Of a stretch of DNA of 64,000 bases, positions 43,521 through 52,423 are shown in pieces. The notes under the pieces are model-generated. The model did no database searches and was not told the DNA's origin. It worked only from the letters and a program-made list of their open reading frames with translations. Positions within the stretch are counted from its first letter, which is position 1. The number at the start of each line of letters is the position of its first letter. A program made the position numbers and the translations under genes. The DNA is from an uncultured Alistipes sp. (lineage in GTDB: Bacteria; Bacteroidota; Bacteroidia; Bacteroidales; Rikenellaceae), in contig CALUIK010000005.1 of assembly GCA_944320685.1 (NCBI GenBank), forward strand, positions 107,392-171,391. Reading direction: 5' to 3'.

Positions 43521-45017
43521 ATGAAGCAGTATATTCTTGCGCTCGACCAAGGTACGAGCAGTTCGCGCGCCATCGTCTTCGACGAGACGGGCGCGACATG
43601 CGCCGTGGCGCAAAAGGAGTTCCGACAGATATTTCCCCGTTCGGGATGGGTGGAGCATGACCCCCACGAGATCTGGGCGTCGCAGGCGTCGGTTATAGCC
43701 GAGGCCATCGCCACGATGGACATAAACGGCCTCAACATTGCCGGCATAGGCATCACCAACCAGCGCGAGACCACCATCGTGTGGGACTCGGAGACCGAGG
43801 AGCCCGTGTACAACGCCATCGTGTGGCAGGACCGGCGAACGTCGGACTACTGCGACAGGCTCAAGAACGAGGGGGTGACGGAGATGATCCGCCGCAAGAC
43901 GGGCCTTATAATCGACGCCTACTTCAGCGCCACGAAGATCAAGTGGATTCTGGACAACGTTCCGGGTGCCCGCGAGCGTGCCGAGAAGGGGAAACTGCTG
44001 TTCGGAACGGTCGACACGTGGCTCATATGGCGGCTCACGCGCGGCGATGTGCATGTTACTGACGTGAGCAACGCCTCGCGTACGATGCTCTTCAACATCA
44101 ACACGCTGCAGTGGGACGACGAACTGCTCGAAATGTTCGGCATACCCCGCTCGATGATGCCCGAGGTGCGGTCGTCGAGCGAGGTGTACGGCCATACGAA
44201 GACCACCATCTTCGCCCACAAGGTGCCTGTCGCAGGTATTGCCGGCGACCAGCAGGCGGCGCTATTCGGACAGATGTGCACCGAGCCCGGGATGGTCAAG
44301 AACACCTACGGCACGGGCTGTTTCCTGCTTATGAACAGCGGCGAGAAACCGATCATGTCGCAGAACAACCTCATCACTACCGTGGCGTGGAAAATCGGCG
44401 ACAAGGTGAATTACGCGCTCGAAGGCAGTATCTTTGTCGGCGGGTCGGTCGTGCAGTGGCTGCGCGACGGTCTGGGCGTGATAAGTTCGTCGTCGGAGGT
44501 AGAGGAGCTGGCCTCGCGCGTGCCCGATACCAACGGCGTCTATTTCGTCCCTGCGCTGACGGGCCTCGGCGCTCCGTGGTGGGACCAGTACGCCCGCGGC
44601 ACAATCGTGGGCATAAGCCGCGGCACCACGACGGCGCATATTGCCCGCGCGGCGCTCGAGGGGATCGCTTTCCAGACGATGGACATCACGGCCGCCATGT
44701 CGCGCGATGCGGGCATACCGCTGCGCGAACTCAAGGTCGATGGCGGCGCCTCGCGCAACAACCTGCTCATGCAGTTCCAAGCCGACATCCTCGGCACGCG
44801 CGTCATACGCCCGCAGGTGGTGGAGACGACGGCCATGGGTGCGGCATATCTGGCCGGCCTTGCCGTGGGGTATTGGTCGGGCGTTGACGAGATACGCAAG
44901 CAGTGGCATGTCGACCGCGTATTCGAGCCTTCATGGGAGGAGGGGGCGGTATGCCGGGCCAAGGAGGGTTGGGCCGATGCCGTAAGGCGCACGCTGAGCG
45001 ATTATGCCAAGCGATGA
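43521..45017 (+). CDS. glpK: Glycerol kinase
   Basis: 498 aa, standard length. FGGY fold with N-terminal [19 protein letters not shown], the glycerol-binding [12 protein letters not shown], and the C-terminal ATP-binding [18 protein letters not shown]. Phosphorylates glycerol with ATP, trapping it inside the cell for GlpABC. It follows glpC by 51 nt in the same operon. Confidence 0.98.
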   Translation: MKQYILALDQGTSSSRAIVFDETGATCAVAQKEFRQIFPRSGWVEHDPHEIWASQASVIAEAIATMDINGLNIAGIGITNQRETTIVWDSETEEPVYNAIVWQDRRTSDYCDRLKNEGVTEMIRRKTGLIIDAYFSATKIKWILDNVPGARERAEKGKLLFGTVDTWLIWRLTRGDVHVTDVSNASRTMLFNINTLQWDDELLEMFGIPRSMMPEVRSSSEVYGHTKTTIFAHKVPVAGIAGDQQAALFGQMCTEPGMVKNTYGTGCFLLMNSGEKPIMSQNNLITTVAWKIGDKVNYALEGSIFVGGSVVQWLRDGLGVISSSSEVEELASRVPDTNGVYFVPALTGLGAPWWDQYARGTIVGISRGTTTAHIARAALEGIAFQTMDITAAMSRDAGIPLRELKVDGGASRNNLLMQFQADILGTRVIRPQVVETTAMGAAYLAGLAVGYWSGVDEIRKQWHVDRVFEPSWEEGAVCRAKEGWADAVRRTLSDYAKR

Positions 45018-45114
45018 TGGCGCGGCAGAGCCCCGAAACGTCCGCCCGCGGCGGATTCCGCTCTGCGATACGGTTACGAAACATTGAAAACGAAAACCTG
45101 AAACCCGAACCGAT

Positions 45115-45849
45115 ATGAATGAAGTGTTTTTGAAAAGCCTGTTCGAATTTATCGGCACAGCCGTCCTTGTGCTCTTCGGAGACGGCGTGGTGGCCTCGAA
45201 CGTATTGAAGAAGTCGAAGGGCGAAAACGGCGGCTGGGTCGTTGTGACCATCGCATGGGGGTTGGCCGTCATGCTGGGTGTGTTCATCGCGGGGCCCTAC
45301 TCGGGTGCGCATCTGAACCCTGCCGTGACGCTGGGGCTCGCCGCCGCAGGGACTTTCCCGTGGTCACTGGCCGTTCCCTACATCGTGGCGCAGATGCTGG
45401 GCGGTTTCGTCGGCGCGGTGCTCGTGTATGCGTTCTATAAGGACCATTACGACGCCACGGACGATCCTGCGCTGAAGTTGGCTACGTTCTGTACCGCTCC
45501 GGCCATACGCAATTACGGCCGCAACCTTTTCAGCGAGGTGCTGGGCACTTTCGTCCTTGTATTCGTGATTCTGGCGCTGGCTACCGAGGGCAATACCCCC
45601 GAGATGGGCATGGGTGCCATAGGGGCCTTCCCCGTGTCGATGCTGATCGTGGCGCTGGGCATGTCGCTCGGCGGCACTACGGGCTATGCGATCAATCCTG
45701 CGCGTGACCTCTCGCCGCGTGTGGCGCATGCACTGCTGCCGATCAAGGGCAAGGGTCCGAGCGATTGGGCCTATTCGTGGGTGCCCGTCGCGGGTCCTGT
45801 TGTCGGCGGTATGCTTGCTGCCGGCCTCTATTGCCTGATATTCCGTTAG
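45115..45849 (+). CDS. glpF: Glycerol facilitator (aquaglyceroporin)
   Basis: 244 aa, six membrane segments and two half-helices. NPA motifs lie at residues 68-70 (GAHLNPAV) and 194-196 (AINPARD), the latter followed by Asp-Leu-Ser as in glycerol-conducting members (NPARD rather than water-specific NPARS). Lets glycerol diffuse through the inner membrane. 97 nt after glpK, 39 nt before glpR. Confidence 0.95.
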   Translation: MNEVFLKSLFEFIGTAVLVLFGDGVVASNVLKKSKGENGGWVVVTIAWGLAVMLGVFIAGPYSGAHLNPAVTLGLAAAGTFPWSLAVPYIVAQMLGGFVGAVLVYAFYKDHYDATDDPALKLATFCTAPAIRNYGRNLFSEVLGTFVLVFVILALATEGNTPEMGMGAIGAFPVSMLIVALGMSLGGTTGYAINPARDLSPRVAHALLPIKGKGPSDWAYSWVPVAGPVVGGMLAAGLYCLIFR

Positions 45850-45888
45850 CTGAAAGGCTTTCATGTTACCGTAAACTGCTATCCGAAC

Positions 45889-46659
45889 ATGACACTGTCA
45901 GAGAGACACAAGACCATTCTGGACATGCTGCGGGAGACCGGACGCGTCGATGTGGCCGACTTGAGCTTGCGGCTTAAGGTGTCGGCCGTGACCATACGCA
46001 AGGATCTCGATATGCTCGAAGAGAGGAGCCTGCTCTACCGCACCCATGGCGGCGCCATCCTCGCCGACCCATATATAGCCACACGCAAGGTGTCGGAAAA
46101 GGAGAAACTCCATACCGAAGCCAAGCACCGCATCGGGTTGAAGGCGGCCGGACTGCTTTCGCCGCAGGATGCGTTGATGATAGCGTCGGGCACTACGGTG
46201 CAGGCTTTTGCACGCTGTATCGCCAATATGCGCATGACGGTGATAACGTCGGCGATGAACGTCGCAATGGAACTTATCGACAAACCCGACATCGAGATCA
46301 TACAGTTGGGCGGCATCGTGCGCCATTCGTCGGCGTCGGTGGTCAGCGAGTATGCCGAGCGCATGCTCGACAATTTCGCATGCAGCAAACTGTTTCTGGG
46401 TGTGGACGGGATAGATCCCGAGTACGGGCTCTCGACGACGCACCTGCAGGAGGCCATTCTCAACCGCGCCATGATTGCCGCCGCCACGAAGACCGTCGTG
46501 CTGGCCGATTCGTCGAAGTTCGGGCGTCGCGGTTTCAGCAAGATATGCGACATGGGGGACATCGACCATGTGATAACCGATTCGGGCACACCGCCCAAGA
46601 TTATCGAGGCGATGCAGGAGCATGGTATAAAGGTGACCGTCGCGGAACTGGGCGAGTGA
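45889..46659 (+). CDS. DeoR/GlpR family regulator
   Basis: 256 aa. DeoR-type helix-turn-helix at the N-terminus (ERHKTILDMLRETGRVDVADLSLRLKVSAVTIRKDLDMLEERSLLYRTHGGA) and a DeoR sugar-phosphate sensor domain (YAERMLDNFACSKLFLGVDGIDPEYGLSTTH, VLADSSKFGRRGFSKI). As the last gene of the glp operon it probably represses it and is released by glycerol-3-phosphate; that ligand is inferred from E. coli GlpR and position. Confidence 0.88.
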   Translation: MTLSERHKTILDMLRETGRVDVADLSLRLKVSAVTIRKDLDMLEERSLLYRTHGGAILADPYIATRKVSEKEKLHTEAKHRIGLKAAGLLSPQDALMIASGTTVQAFARCIANMRMTVITSAMNVAMELIDKPDIEIIQLGGIVRHSSASVVSEYAERMLDNFACSKLFLGVDGIDPEYGLSTTHLQEAILNRAMIAAATKTVVLADSSKFGRRGFSKICDMGDIDHVITDSGTPPKIIEAMQEHGIKVTVAELGE

Positions 46660-46670
46660 GATATGCGTTG

Positions 46671-46715
46671 ACGGCCCCGCAGCAGCAGAAGATAAGTCTG
46701 CTGCGGCGGGGCCGT
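46671..46715 (+). terminator. Terminator of the glp operon
   Basis: Two-part stem: outer ACGGCCCCGC / GCGGGGCCGT and inner GCAGCAGA / TCTGCTGC, separated by a 1-nt bulge, starting 12 nt after the stop; only a weak T-run follows. 46716-46884 shows no gene. Confidence 0.75.
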
Positions 46716-46884
46716 TTGTGTCGGGCATTATTTTCGCTTTGCATTTTATTGTCTTGCACGTGCGGTTGCGTGTGTGCCGTAGGAGTGTTAGCGTATATTC
46801 GGGACATCTGTGGCAGCCCGTCGGAACGGCCGCAGAGCCGCTGCACGTCCGATATGCGCGATGAGGTTATCGTATAAATTACAT

Positions 46885-46892
46885 TAAGTTTG
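46885..46892 (+). promoter_or_regulatory. Putative -7 element of the xylose operon
   Basis: TAAGTTTG, 58 nt before the regulator start; the -33 region lacks a clear TTG, which may suit a regulated promoter. Confidence 0.4.
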
Positions 46893-46949
46893 CAATCTCG
46901 CGACGGAATGGTTAATTTTACGTTCGAAACCTGAAAACTTCCAACACTC

Positions 46950-47696
46950 ATGTCCGTACAGACAAATCAATCGCTGTCGGTAGATTGTGCCGTGTTCGGC
47001 TTCAACGGCAAGACCCTGAAGGTACTGCTCATCGAACGCCGCTACTACAAGCCCGATACGCACCTCGATCCGCTGAAACTGCCCGGGGCCATGATTCTCG
47101 AGAACGAGACTCTTCCCGAGGCGGCTTACAGGGTCCTTGAGGAGGCTACGGGACTGAAAAACGTCTACCTGAAGCAGATGGACATATTCTCCGACCCCAA
47201 ACGTGTGAGCGGCCAAGAGCTGGAGTGGATCAACCGTTACCACGGCATAAATACGACGCGAGTCGTAACGGTCGGATACTACGCGCTGGTAAAACTCGAC
47301 AACCGCATGGTGGCCTACACGACGGCCAAGGGGGCGCATTGGGTCGATGTCGACGACATACAGCGGCTGGCGATGGATCACAAGCAGATACTGACGTCGG
47401 CGCTGTCGGTTCTGTGCCGCGAGATGCTGCAGTCGCCCGTAGCCTTCGAGCTGCTGCCGCGCAAGTTTACGATACGCGCCTTGCAGAATCTCTACAGTGC
47501 AGTACTGGGCATAGAGATCGACAACCGCAATTTCCGCAAGAAGATACTTTCGTCGGGATTCCTCACGCCCACTGCCGAGAAGGAACAGGGCGTGGCCCAC
47601 AAGCCGGCAAGGTACTACATGTTCAACCGCAATGCATACCGCAAGGCGGTACGCGAGAATCTGAAACTCGGTTTCATCAACAATTGGAAGTATTGA
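46950..47696 (+). CDS. Nudix-type pentose regulator (XylR/AraR-like, NrtR family)
   Basis: 248 aa. N-terminal Nudix fold (VDCAVFGFNGKTLKVLLIERRYY) and C-terminal winged helix (KFTIRALQNLYSAVLGIEIDNRNFRKKILSSG with AHKPARYYMFN). The Nudix box is degenerate: after Gly-Ala the REUxEE core reads RVLEEATG, with catalytic Glu positions replaced by Val and Ala, so it should not hydrolyse nucleotides but bind a sugar. In Bacteroides such proteins control arabinose or xylose genes; lying directly before xylB and xylA, this is the likely xylose regulator. Confidence 0.88.
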   Translation: MSVQTNQSLSVDCAVFGFNGKTLKVLLIERRYYKPDTHLDPLKLPGAMILENETLPEAAYRVLEEATGLKNVYLKQMDIFSDPKRVSGQELEWINRYHGINTTRVVTVGYYALVKLDNRMVAYTTAKGAHWVDVDDIQRLAMDHKQILTSALSVLCREMLQSPVAFELLPRKFTIRALQNLYSAVLGIEIDNRNFRKKILSSGFLTPTAEKEQGVAHKPARYYMFNRNAYRKAVRENLKLGFINNWKY

Positions 47697-47756
47697 CACT
47701 CCGCCGCGCGGCGGCACGGTCTGGCAGGCAACGAACGAAACACAATATATAGAGAC

Positions 47757-49244
47757 ATGAAAAGTTTGGGTATAGACATAGGCTCCTCGTCGGTGAAGGT
47801 GTCGCTGCTCGACATAGCCACGGGCGGGTGTGTGGCATCGGCGACGAACCCTTCGCAGGAGATGCCGATAGAGGCTCTGCATGGCGGCTGGGCCGAGCAG
47901 GACCCCGATATGTGGTGGCATTACGTATGCGAGGGCATCCGTCAGGTGGGTGCCAAGTTCCCGCTGCGAGACGTGGTGTCGATAGGCATTACATACCAGA
48001 TGCACGGCCTCGTATGCCTCGACCGCGAAGGGCGTCCGCTGCGCAAGTCGATCATATGGTGCGATTCGCGCGCCGTGGAGATAGGCGCCGCCGCGTTCGA
48101 GAGCATAGGCCGCGACTACTGTCTGGCCCATGCGCTCAATTCGCCCGGCAACTTCACGGCCTCGAAACTCGCATGGGTCAAGCGCAACGAGCCGGAGCTG
48201 TTCGCCCGCATCGACAAGTTCATGCTTCCGGGCGACTATATAGCCTACCGCCTTTCGGGACACGTCTCGACGAGTGTAAGCGGGCTGTCGGAGCAGATAT
48301 TGTGGGACTTCGCCGAGGAGCGTCGTGCCGACTTCGTGGCTGACTGTTACGGTATACCCCATGTCATGATACCCGAGGCGTGTCCTTCGATCGGCACGCA
48401 GGCCGAGACCGACGCCGCGACCGAGCGTCTGCTGGGCATTCCGAAGGGCACTCCTATATCTTACCGTGCGGGTGACCAGCCCAACAACGCTTTCTCGCTC
48501 AATGTGCTGGAGGCCGGAGAGGTGGCTGCGACGGGAGGGACGAGCGGAGTGGTGTACGGTGTGGTAGATACGCCCAAGGCAGACCCGCAGTCGCGTGTCA
48601 ACACCTTCGTACATGTGAACCATACGCCCGCGAGGCCGCGTTACGGCATCCTGCTGTGTATAAACGGCACAGGCATAATGAACTCGTGGATACGCCGCAA
48701 CGTCGTACAGAGTACGCTCGGATATGCTGAGATGAACGCCCTCGCCGCTACCGCCCCCGTCGGGTCGGACGGGGTGGTCGTGCTCCCCTTCGGCAACGGA
48801 GCGGAGCGTGTGCTGGGGAACCGTACCACGGGTGCGGGGATCGTCGGCCTCGACCTGAACCGCCATACTGCGGCCCACGTGCTGCGTGCGGCGCAGGAGG
48901 GTATCGCCTGTTCGTTCCGTTACGGCATAGACATCATGCGCGGGCTGGGTCTCGCGCCCGACGTCATACGCGCCGGCGAGGCCAACCTCTTCCTTTCGCC
49001 GCTGTTCCGGCAGACGCTGGCTACGCTTGCGGGGGCACGTATCGAGCTGTTCAACACGGACGGGGCTTTGGGAGCGGCCCGCGGTGCCGCTCTGGGTGCG
49101 GGGTATTACGGCAGCCGCGACGAAGCCTTCGCATCGCTGCGGCGACTTGAGGCGGTGGAGCCGGCAGCCGGTGACCGCGACGCCCTGGAGGAGCAATACG
49201 GCCGCTGGGTGCGCGAAGTCGAGACACGGCTCGGAACGGCGTAA
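47757..49244 (+). CDS. xylB: Xylulokinase
   Basis: 495 aa, FGGY family. Starts [19 protein letters not shown], with the xylulokinase pattern [15 protein letters not shown] and [31 protein letters not shown], then the ATP-site [17 protein letters not shown] and [15 protein letters not shown]. Phosphorylates D-xylulose to xylulose-5-phosphate for the pentose phosphate pathway. 60 nt after the regulator and 70 nt before xylA. Confidence 0.95.
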   Translation: MKSLGIDIGSSSVKVSLLDIATGGCVASATNPSQEMPIEALHGGWAEQDPDMWWHYVCEGIRQVGAKFPLRDVVSIGITYQMHGLVCLDREGRPLRKSIIWCDSRAVEIGAAAFESIGRDYCLAHALNSPGNFTASKLAWVKRNEPELFARIDKFMLPGDYIAYRLSGHVSTSVSGLSEQILWDFAEERRADFVADCYGIPHVMIPEACPSIGTQAETDAATERLLGIPKGTPISYRAGDQPNNAFSLNVLEAGEVAATGGTSGVVYGVVDTPKADPQSRVNTFVHVNHTPARPRYGILLCINGTGIMNSWIRRNVVQSTLGYAEMNALAATAPVGSDGVVVLPFGNGAERVLGNRTTGAGIVGLDLNRHTAAHVLRAAQEGIACSFRYGIDIMRGLGLAPDVIRAGEANLFLSPLFRQTLATLAGARIELFNTDGALGAARGAALGAGYYGSRDEAFASLRRLEAVEPAAGDRDALEEQYGRWVREVETRLGTA

Positions 49245-49314
49245 CGTCTCCGCGATTGAAATCAGGAAGCGAACAAAAGTTACAGAAAGTAGTTCAATCA
49301 AAAACAATCAGACT

Positions 49315-50628
49315 ATGGCAACGAAAAGCTATTTCCCCACGGTGGGGAAGATCCCTTTCGAGGGTAAGGATTCGAAAAACCCGATGGCATTCCGCTATTA
49401 CGAACCCGAGCGTGTGGTTATGGGCCGCAAGATGAAGGAGTGGTTCCGTTTCTCGATGGCATGGTGGCATACGCTCTGCGCCGAGGGCGGCGACCAGTTC
49501 GGCGTCGGCACCAAGAGGTTCCCGTGGAACGAGGCGGCATGCCCGCTGGAGCGCGCAAAGGCCAAGATGGACGCGGGCTTCGAGTTCATGCAGAAGATGG
49601 GTATCGAGTATTACTGTTTCCATGACGTGGACCTCGTCGACGAGGCGGCTACGGCCGAGGAGTATGAGAGGAACCTCAAGGAGATGGTGGCATACGCCAA
49701 GCGGAAGCAGGCCGAGACGGGTATCCGTCTGCTGTGGGGTACTGCCAACGTTTTCGGACATGCCCGCTACATGAACGGTGCCTCGACAAACCCCGACTTC
49801 GATGCCGCGGCGCGCGCCATGCTGCAGATCAAGAACGCCATCGACGCCACGATAGAGTTGGGCGGCGAGTGCTATGTATTCTGGGGAGGCCGCGAGGGCT
49901 ACATGTCGCTGCTCAACACCGACATGAAGCGCGAGAAGGAGCATATGGCCACCATGTTGCGCATGGCGCGTGACTATGCCCGCGCCAAAGGATTCAAGGG
50001 TACGTTCCTCGTCGAGCCCAAGCCGATGGAGCCCATGAAGCACCAATACGACGCCGATACGGAGACCGTTATCGGATTCCTGCGCGCCCACGGCCTCGAC
50101 AAGGATTTCAAGGTGAACATCGAGGTCAACCACGCTACGCTGGCGGGCCACACCTTCGAGCACGAGTTGCAGTGCGCTGTCGACGCCGGCATGCTCGGTT
50201 CGATCGACGCCAACCGAGGTGACTACCAGAACGGCTGGGACACCGACCAGTTCCCGATAGACCTCTATGAGTTGGTGCAGGCCATGATCGTGATCCTGCG
50301 CGGCGGCGGCCTTCAGGGCGGCGGCACCAACTTCGACGCCAAGACGCGCCGCAACTCGACCGATCTGGAAGATATATTCATCGCCCACATATCGGGTATG
50401 GATACGATGGCGCGTGCTCTGCTCATCGCGGCCGATATTCTCGAGAACTCGCCCTACGAGAAGATGCTTGCGGAACGCTATTCGTCGTACGACAGCGGAG
50501 AAGGCAAGGCGTTCGAGAACGGCGAGATGACGCTTGAGCAGGTGGCCGACTACGCCCGCAAGCACGAACCCGTGCAGCGCAGCGGCAAGCAGGAGCTCTA
50601 CGAGGCCCTGATCAACATGTACATCTAA
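49315..50628 (+). CDS. xylA: Xylose isomerase
   Basis: 437 aa from the ATG at 49315 ([26 protein letters not shown]), the class II length. Active-site His in CFHDVDL, metal ligands in [16 protein letters not shown] and the [19 protein letters not shown] box, and [19 protein letters not shown] near the end. Converts D-xylose to D-xylulose using divalent metal. The frame upstream to 49027 overlaps xylB in another register and is not translated. Confidence 0.98.
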   Translation: MATKSYFPTVGKIPFEGKDSKNPMAFRYYEPERVVMGRKMKEWFRFSMAWWHTLCAEGGDQFGVGTKRFPWNEAACPLERAKAKMDAGFEFMQKMGIEYYCFHDVDLVDEAATAEEYERNLKEMVAYAKRKQAETGIRLLWGTANVFGHARYMNGASTNPDFDAAARAMLQIKNAIDATIELGGECYVFWGGREGYMSLLNTDMKREKEHMATMLRMARDYARAKGFKGTFLVEPKPMEPMKHQYDADTETVIGFLRAHGLDKDFKVNIEVNHATLAGHTFEHELQCAVDAGMLGSIDANRGDYQNGWDTDQFPIDLYELVQAMIVILRGGGLQGGGTNFDAKTRRNSTDLEDIFIAHISGMDTMARALLIAADILENSPYEKMLAERYSSYDSGEGKAFENGEMTLEQVADYARKHEPVQRSGKQELYEALINMYI

Positions 50629-50638
50629 TGTCTCACTG

Positions 50639-50676
50639 TTCCGCCGCCGGTACAAACGCCGTCGGCGGAATTTTTT
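50639..50676 (+). terminator. Intrinsic terminator between xylA and xylE
   Basis: Stem TTCCGCCG / CGGCGGAA, 16-nt loop, then T6, directly after xylA. It splits the xyl cluster between enzymes and transporter. Confidence 0.85.
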
Positions 50677-50763
50677 ATGCTTTCGGGAGCCGAGCCGCAC
50701 GCGCCGTACGCACCGCATGCGTCACGCGCGGCCGGCCGCAACCAAACACCTAAAACTGCAAAT

Positions 50764-52185
50764 ATGACTTCACCCCAATCAAACGGAAGCCGGGCATATC
50801 TCTTTTCGGTCGTGCTGGTGGCTGTGATCGGAGGACTGCTCTTCGGTTACGACACGGCCGTGGTGTCGGGGGCCGAACAGGCGCTCGACCAGTTTTTCCG
50901 CATGGCGACCGACTTCACCTACACGGCATGGATGCATGGTTTCACCGCTTCGAGCGCCCTTATAGGGTGCGTCATCGGCGGCGCTATCTCGGGTCTGCTG
51001 GCCGCACGTTTAGGCCGCAAACGCACGCTCGTCGTTGCCGCCGTCCTGTTTTTCGTTTCGGCCGTAGGTTCGTGGTGCCCCGAGAGCGGCATCCTTCCCT
51101 ACGGCGAGGCTTCGTTCGCACTGCTCGTATCGTTCAACTTCTACCGCATAATCGGCGGTATAGGCGTGGGATTGGCGTCGGCCGTATGTCCGATGTACAT
51201 AGCCGAGATTTCGCCCGCACGCATACGCGGCACGCTCGTCTCGTGCAACCAGTTCGCCATAATCTTCGGCATGCTGGTCGTCTACTTCGTAAACTATCTC
51301 ATACGCATCAATCTCGGCGATACGTCCGAGGCCATACAACAGGCTATGGTCGACATCGGGTGGCGCCGCATGTTCCTCTCGGAAGCTTTCCCCGCGGGGG
51401 CCTTCTTCCTGCTCATACTGCTCGTGCCGGAGACACCGCGTTTTTTGGCGCTGCGCGGTAACGACGCACGTGCCTTTGCCGTCCTCGAACGCATAAACGG
51501 TACGGCCGAGGCCCGTACGATCCTCGGCGAGATAAAATCCACTGTCAATGAGAGGCGCGAGCGTCTCTTCGCCTACGGCAAGACCGTTATCGCGGTGGGC
51601 ATACTGCTGTCGTTCTTCCAGCAGGCCATAGGTATCAACGTGGTGCTGTATTATGCCCCGCGCATATTCGAGAATATGGGCGCTACGGGCGACGCCTCGA
51701 TGCTGCAGACTGTGGTGATGGGTATCGTCAATATCATCTTCACGGTCGTGGCGATCTTTACGGTCGACCGTGTGGGCCGCAAGCCGCTGCTTATAATCGG
51801 GTCGACGGGAATGATGATCGGCATGGCGGTGCTGGCCGCGCTGTCGTTTACCGACACGATAGGTATTGGAGCTCTCGTCTTTATCATCATCTACACGGCG
51901 TCGTTCATGATGTCGTGGGGACCGATCTGCTGGGTGCTCATCTCGGAGATATTCCCCAATACGATCCGTTCGCAGGCCGTGGCTATCGCCGTGGCGGCGC
52001 AGTGGGTGTCTAACTTCCTCGTCTCGGCGACGTTCCCCTCGCTCAGCGAATGGAGCGTGGGCGGTACGTACTGCATCTATGCTGCGATGTCGCTGCTGTC
52101 GTCCATCTTCGTATGGAAGATGGTTCCCGAGACCAAGGGCAAGACCCTCGAACAGATGTCGGCGCTGTGGCGCGGCCGCAAATAG
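50764..52185 (+). CDS. xylE: Sugar:proton symporter, D-xylose type
   Basis: 473 aa from the ATG at 50764. Twelve membrane segments of the sugar porter family: GGLLFGYDTAVVSGAEQAL in helix 1, RLGRKRTL between helices 2 and 3, PARIRGTLVSCNQ, PETPRFL ending the first half, QQAIGINVVLYYAP in helix 7 and PETKGKTLEQM at the C-terminus. The genetic context (directly after xylA) makes xylose the likely substrate. Separated from xylA by an intrinsic terminator, so it may need read-through or its own promoter. Confidence 0.92.
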   Translation: MTSPQSNGSRAYLFSVVLVAVIGGLLFGYDTAVVSGAEQALDQFFRMATDFTYTAWMHGFTASSALIGCVIGGAISGLLAARLGRKRTLVVAAVLFFVSAVGSWCPESGILPYGEASFALLVSFNFYRIIGGIGVGLASAVCPMYIAEISPARIRGTLVSCNQFAIIFGMLVVYFVNYLIRINLGDTSEAIQQAMVDIGWRRMFLSEAFPAGAFFLLILLVPETPRFLALRGNDARAFAVLERINGTAEARTILGEIKSTVNERRERLFAYGKTVIAVGILLSFFQQAIGINVVLYYAPRIFENMGATGDASMLQTVVMGIVNIIFTVVAIFTVDRVGRKPLLIIGSTGMMIGMAVLAALSFTDTIGIGALVFIIIYTASFMMSWGPICWVLISEIFPNTIRSQAVAIAVAAQWVSNFLVSATFPSLSEWSVGGTYCIYAAMSLLSSIFVWKMVPETKGKTLEQMSALWRGRK

Positions 52186-52208
52186 CGGCGCCGGAACCCT
52201 AACGGGCG

Positions 52209-52240
52209 AAAAGGGCTGCGGGCGGCGGCCCTTTTTGTTT
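52209..52240 (+). terminator. Terminator of xylE
   Basis: AAAAGGGC / GCCCTTTT stem enclosing a GC-rich loop, followed by TTTTTGTTTT. Confidence 0.85.
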
Positions 52241-52352
52241 TGGCGTATATCGGCCATGACGGGACTTGGCCGTGTCTGTTGAGGCGGCGCGATGGGTAAT
52301 ATTGGCAATGATTAGTAATATTGTGCCCCGTGTCGGGTTTTATCATGTTATG

Positions 52353-52405
52353 CAGAACGGATACACCCCGCGGCATCTGAGGTGCTGCGGGGTGTATCCG
52401 TTCTG
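52353..52405 (-). terminator. Terminator of the GH3 gene
   Basis: 19-bp perfect stem (left arm 52353-52371, right arm 52387-52405, 15-nt loop), 18 nt beyond the GH3 stop. No gene lies in 52241-52352. Confidence 0.85.
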
Positions 52406-52423
52406 TCGGTGTCGGCGGGCGAT

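Noticed and set aside
42126..44219. 697-codon minus-strand open frame opposite glpB, glpC and glpK
   Set aside because: Antisense to three certain genes and without domain content.
46884..49307. 807-codon minus-strand open frame opposite the Nudix regulator and xylB
   Set aside because: Shadow of coding sequence; low-complexity Arg/His/Val translation, while both genes on the plus strand are clear.
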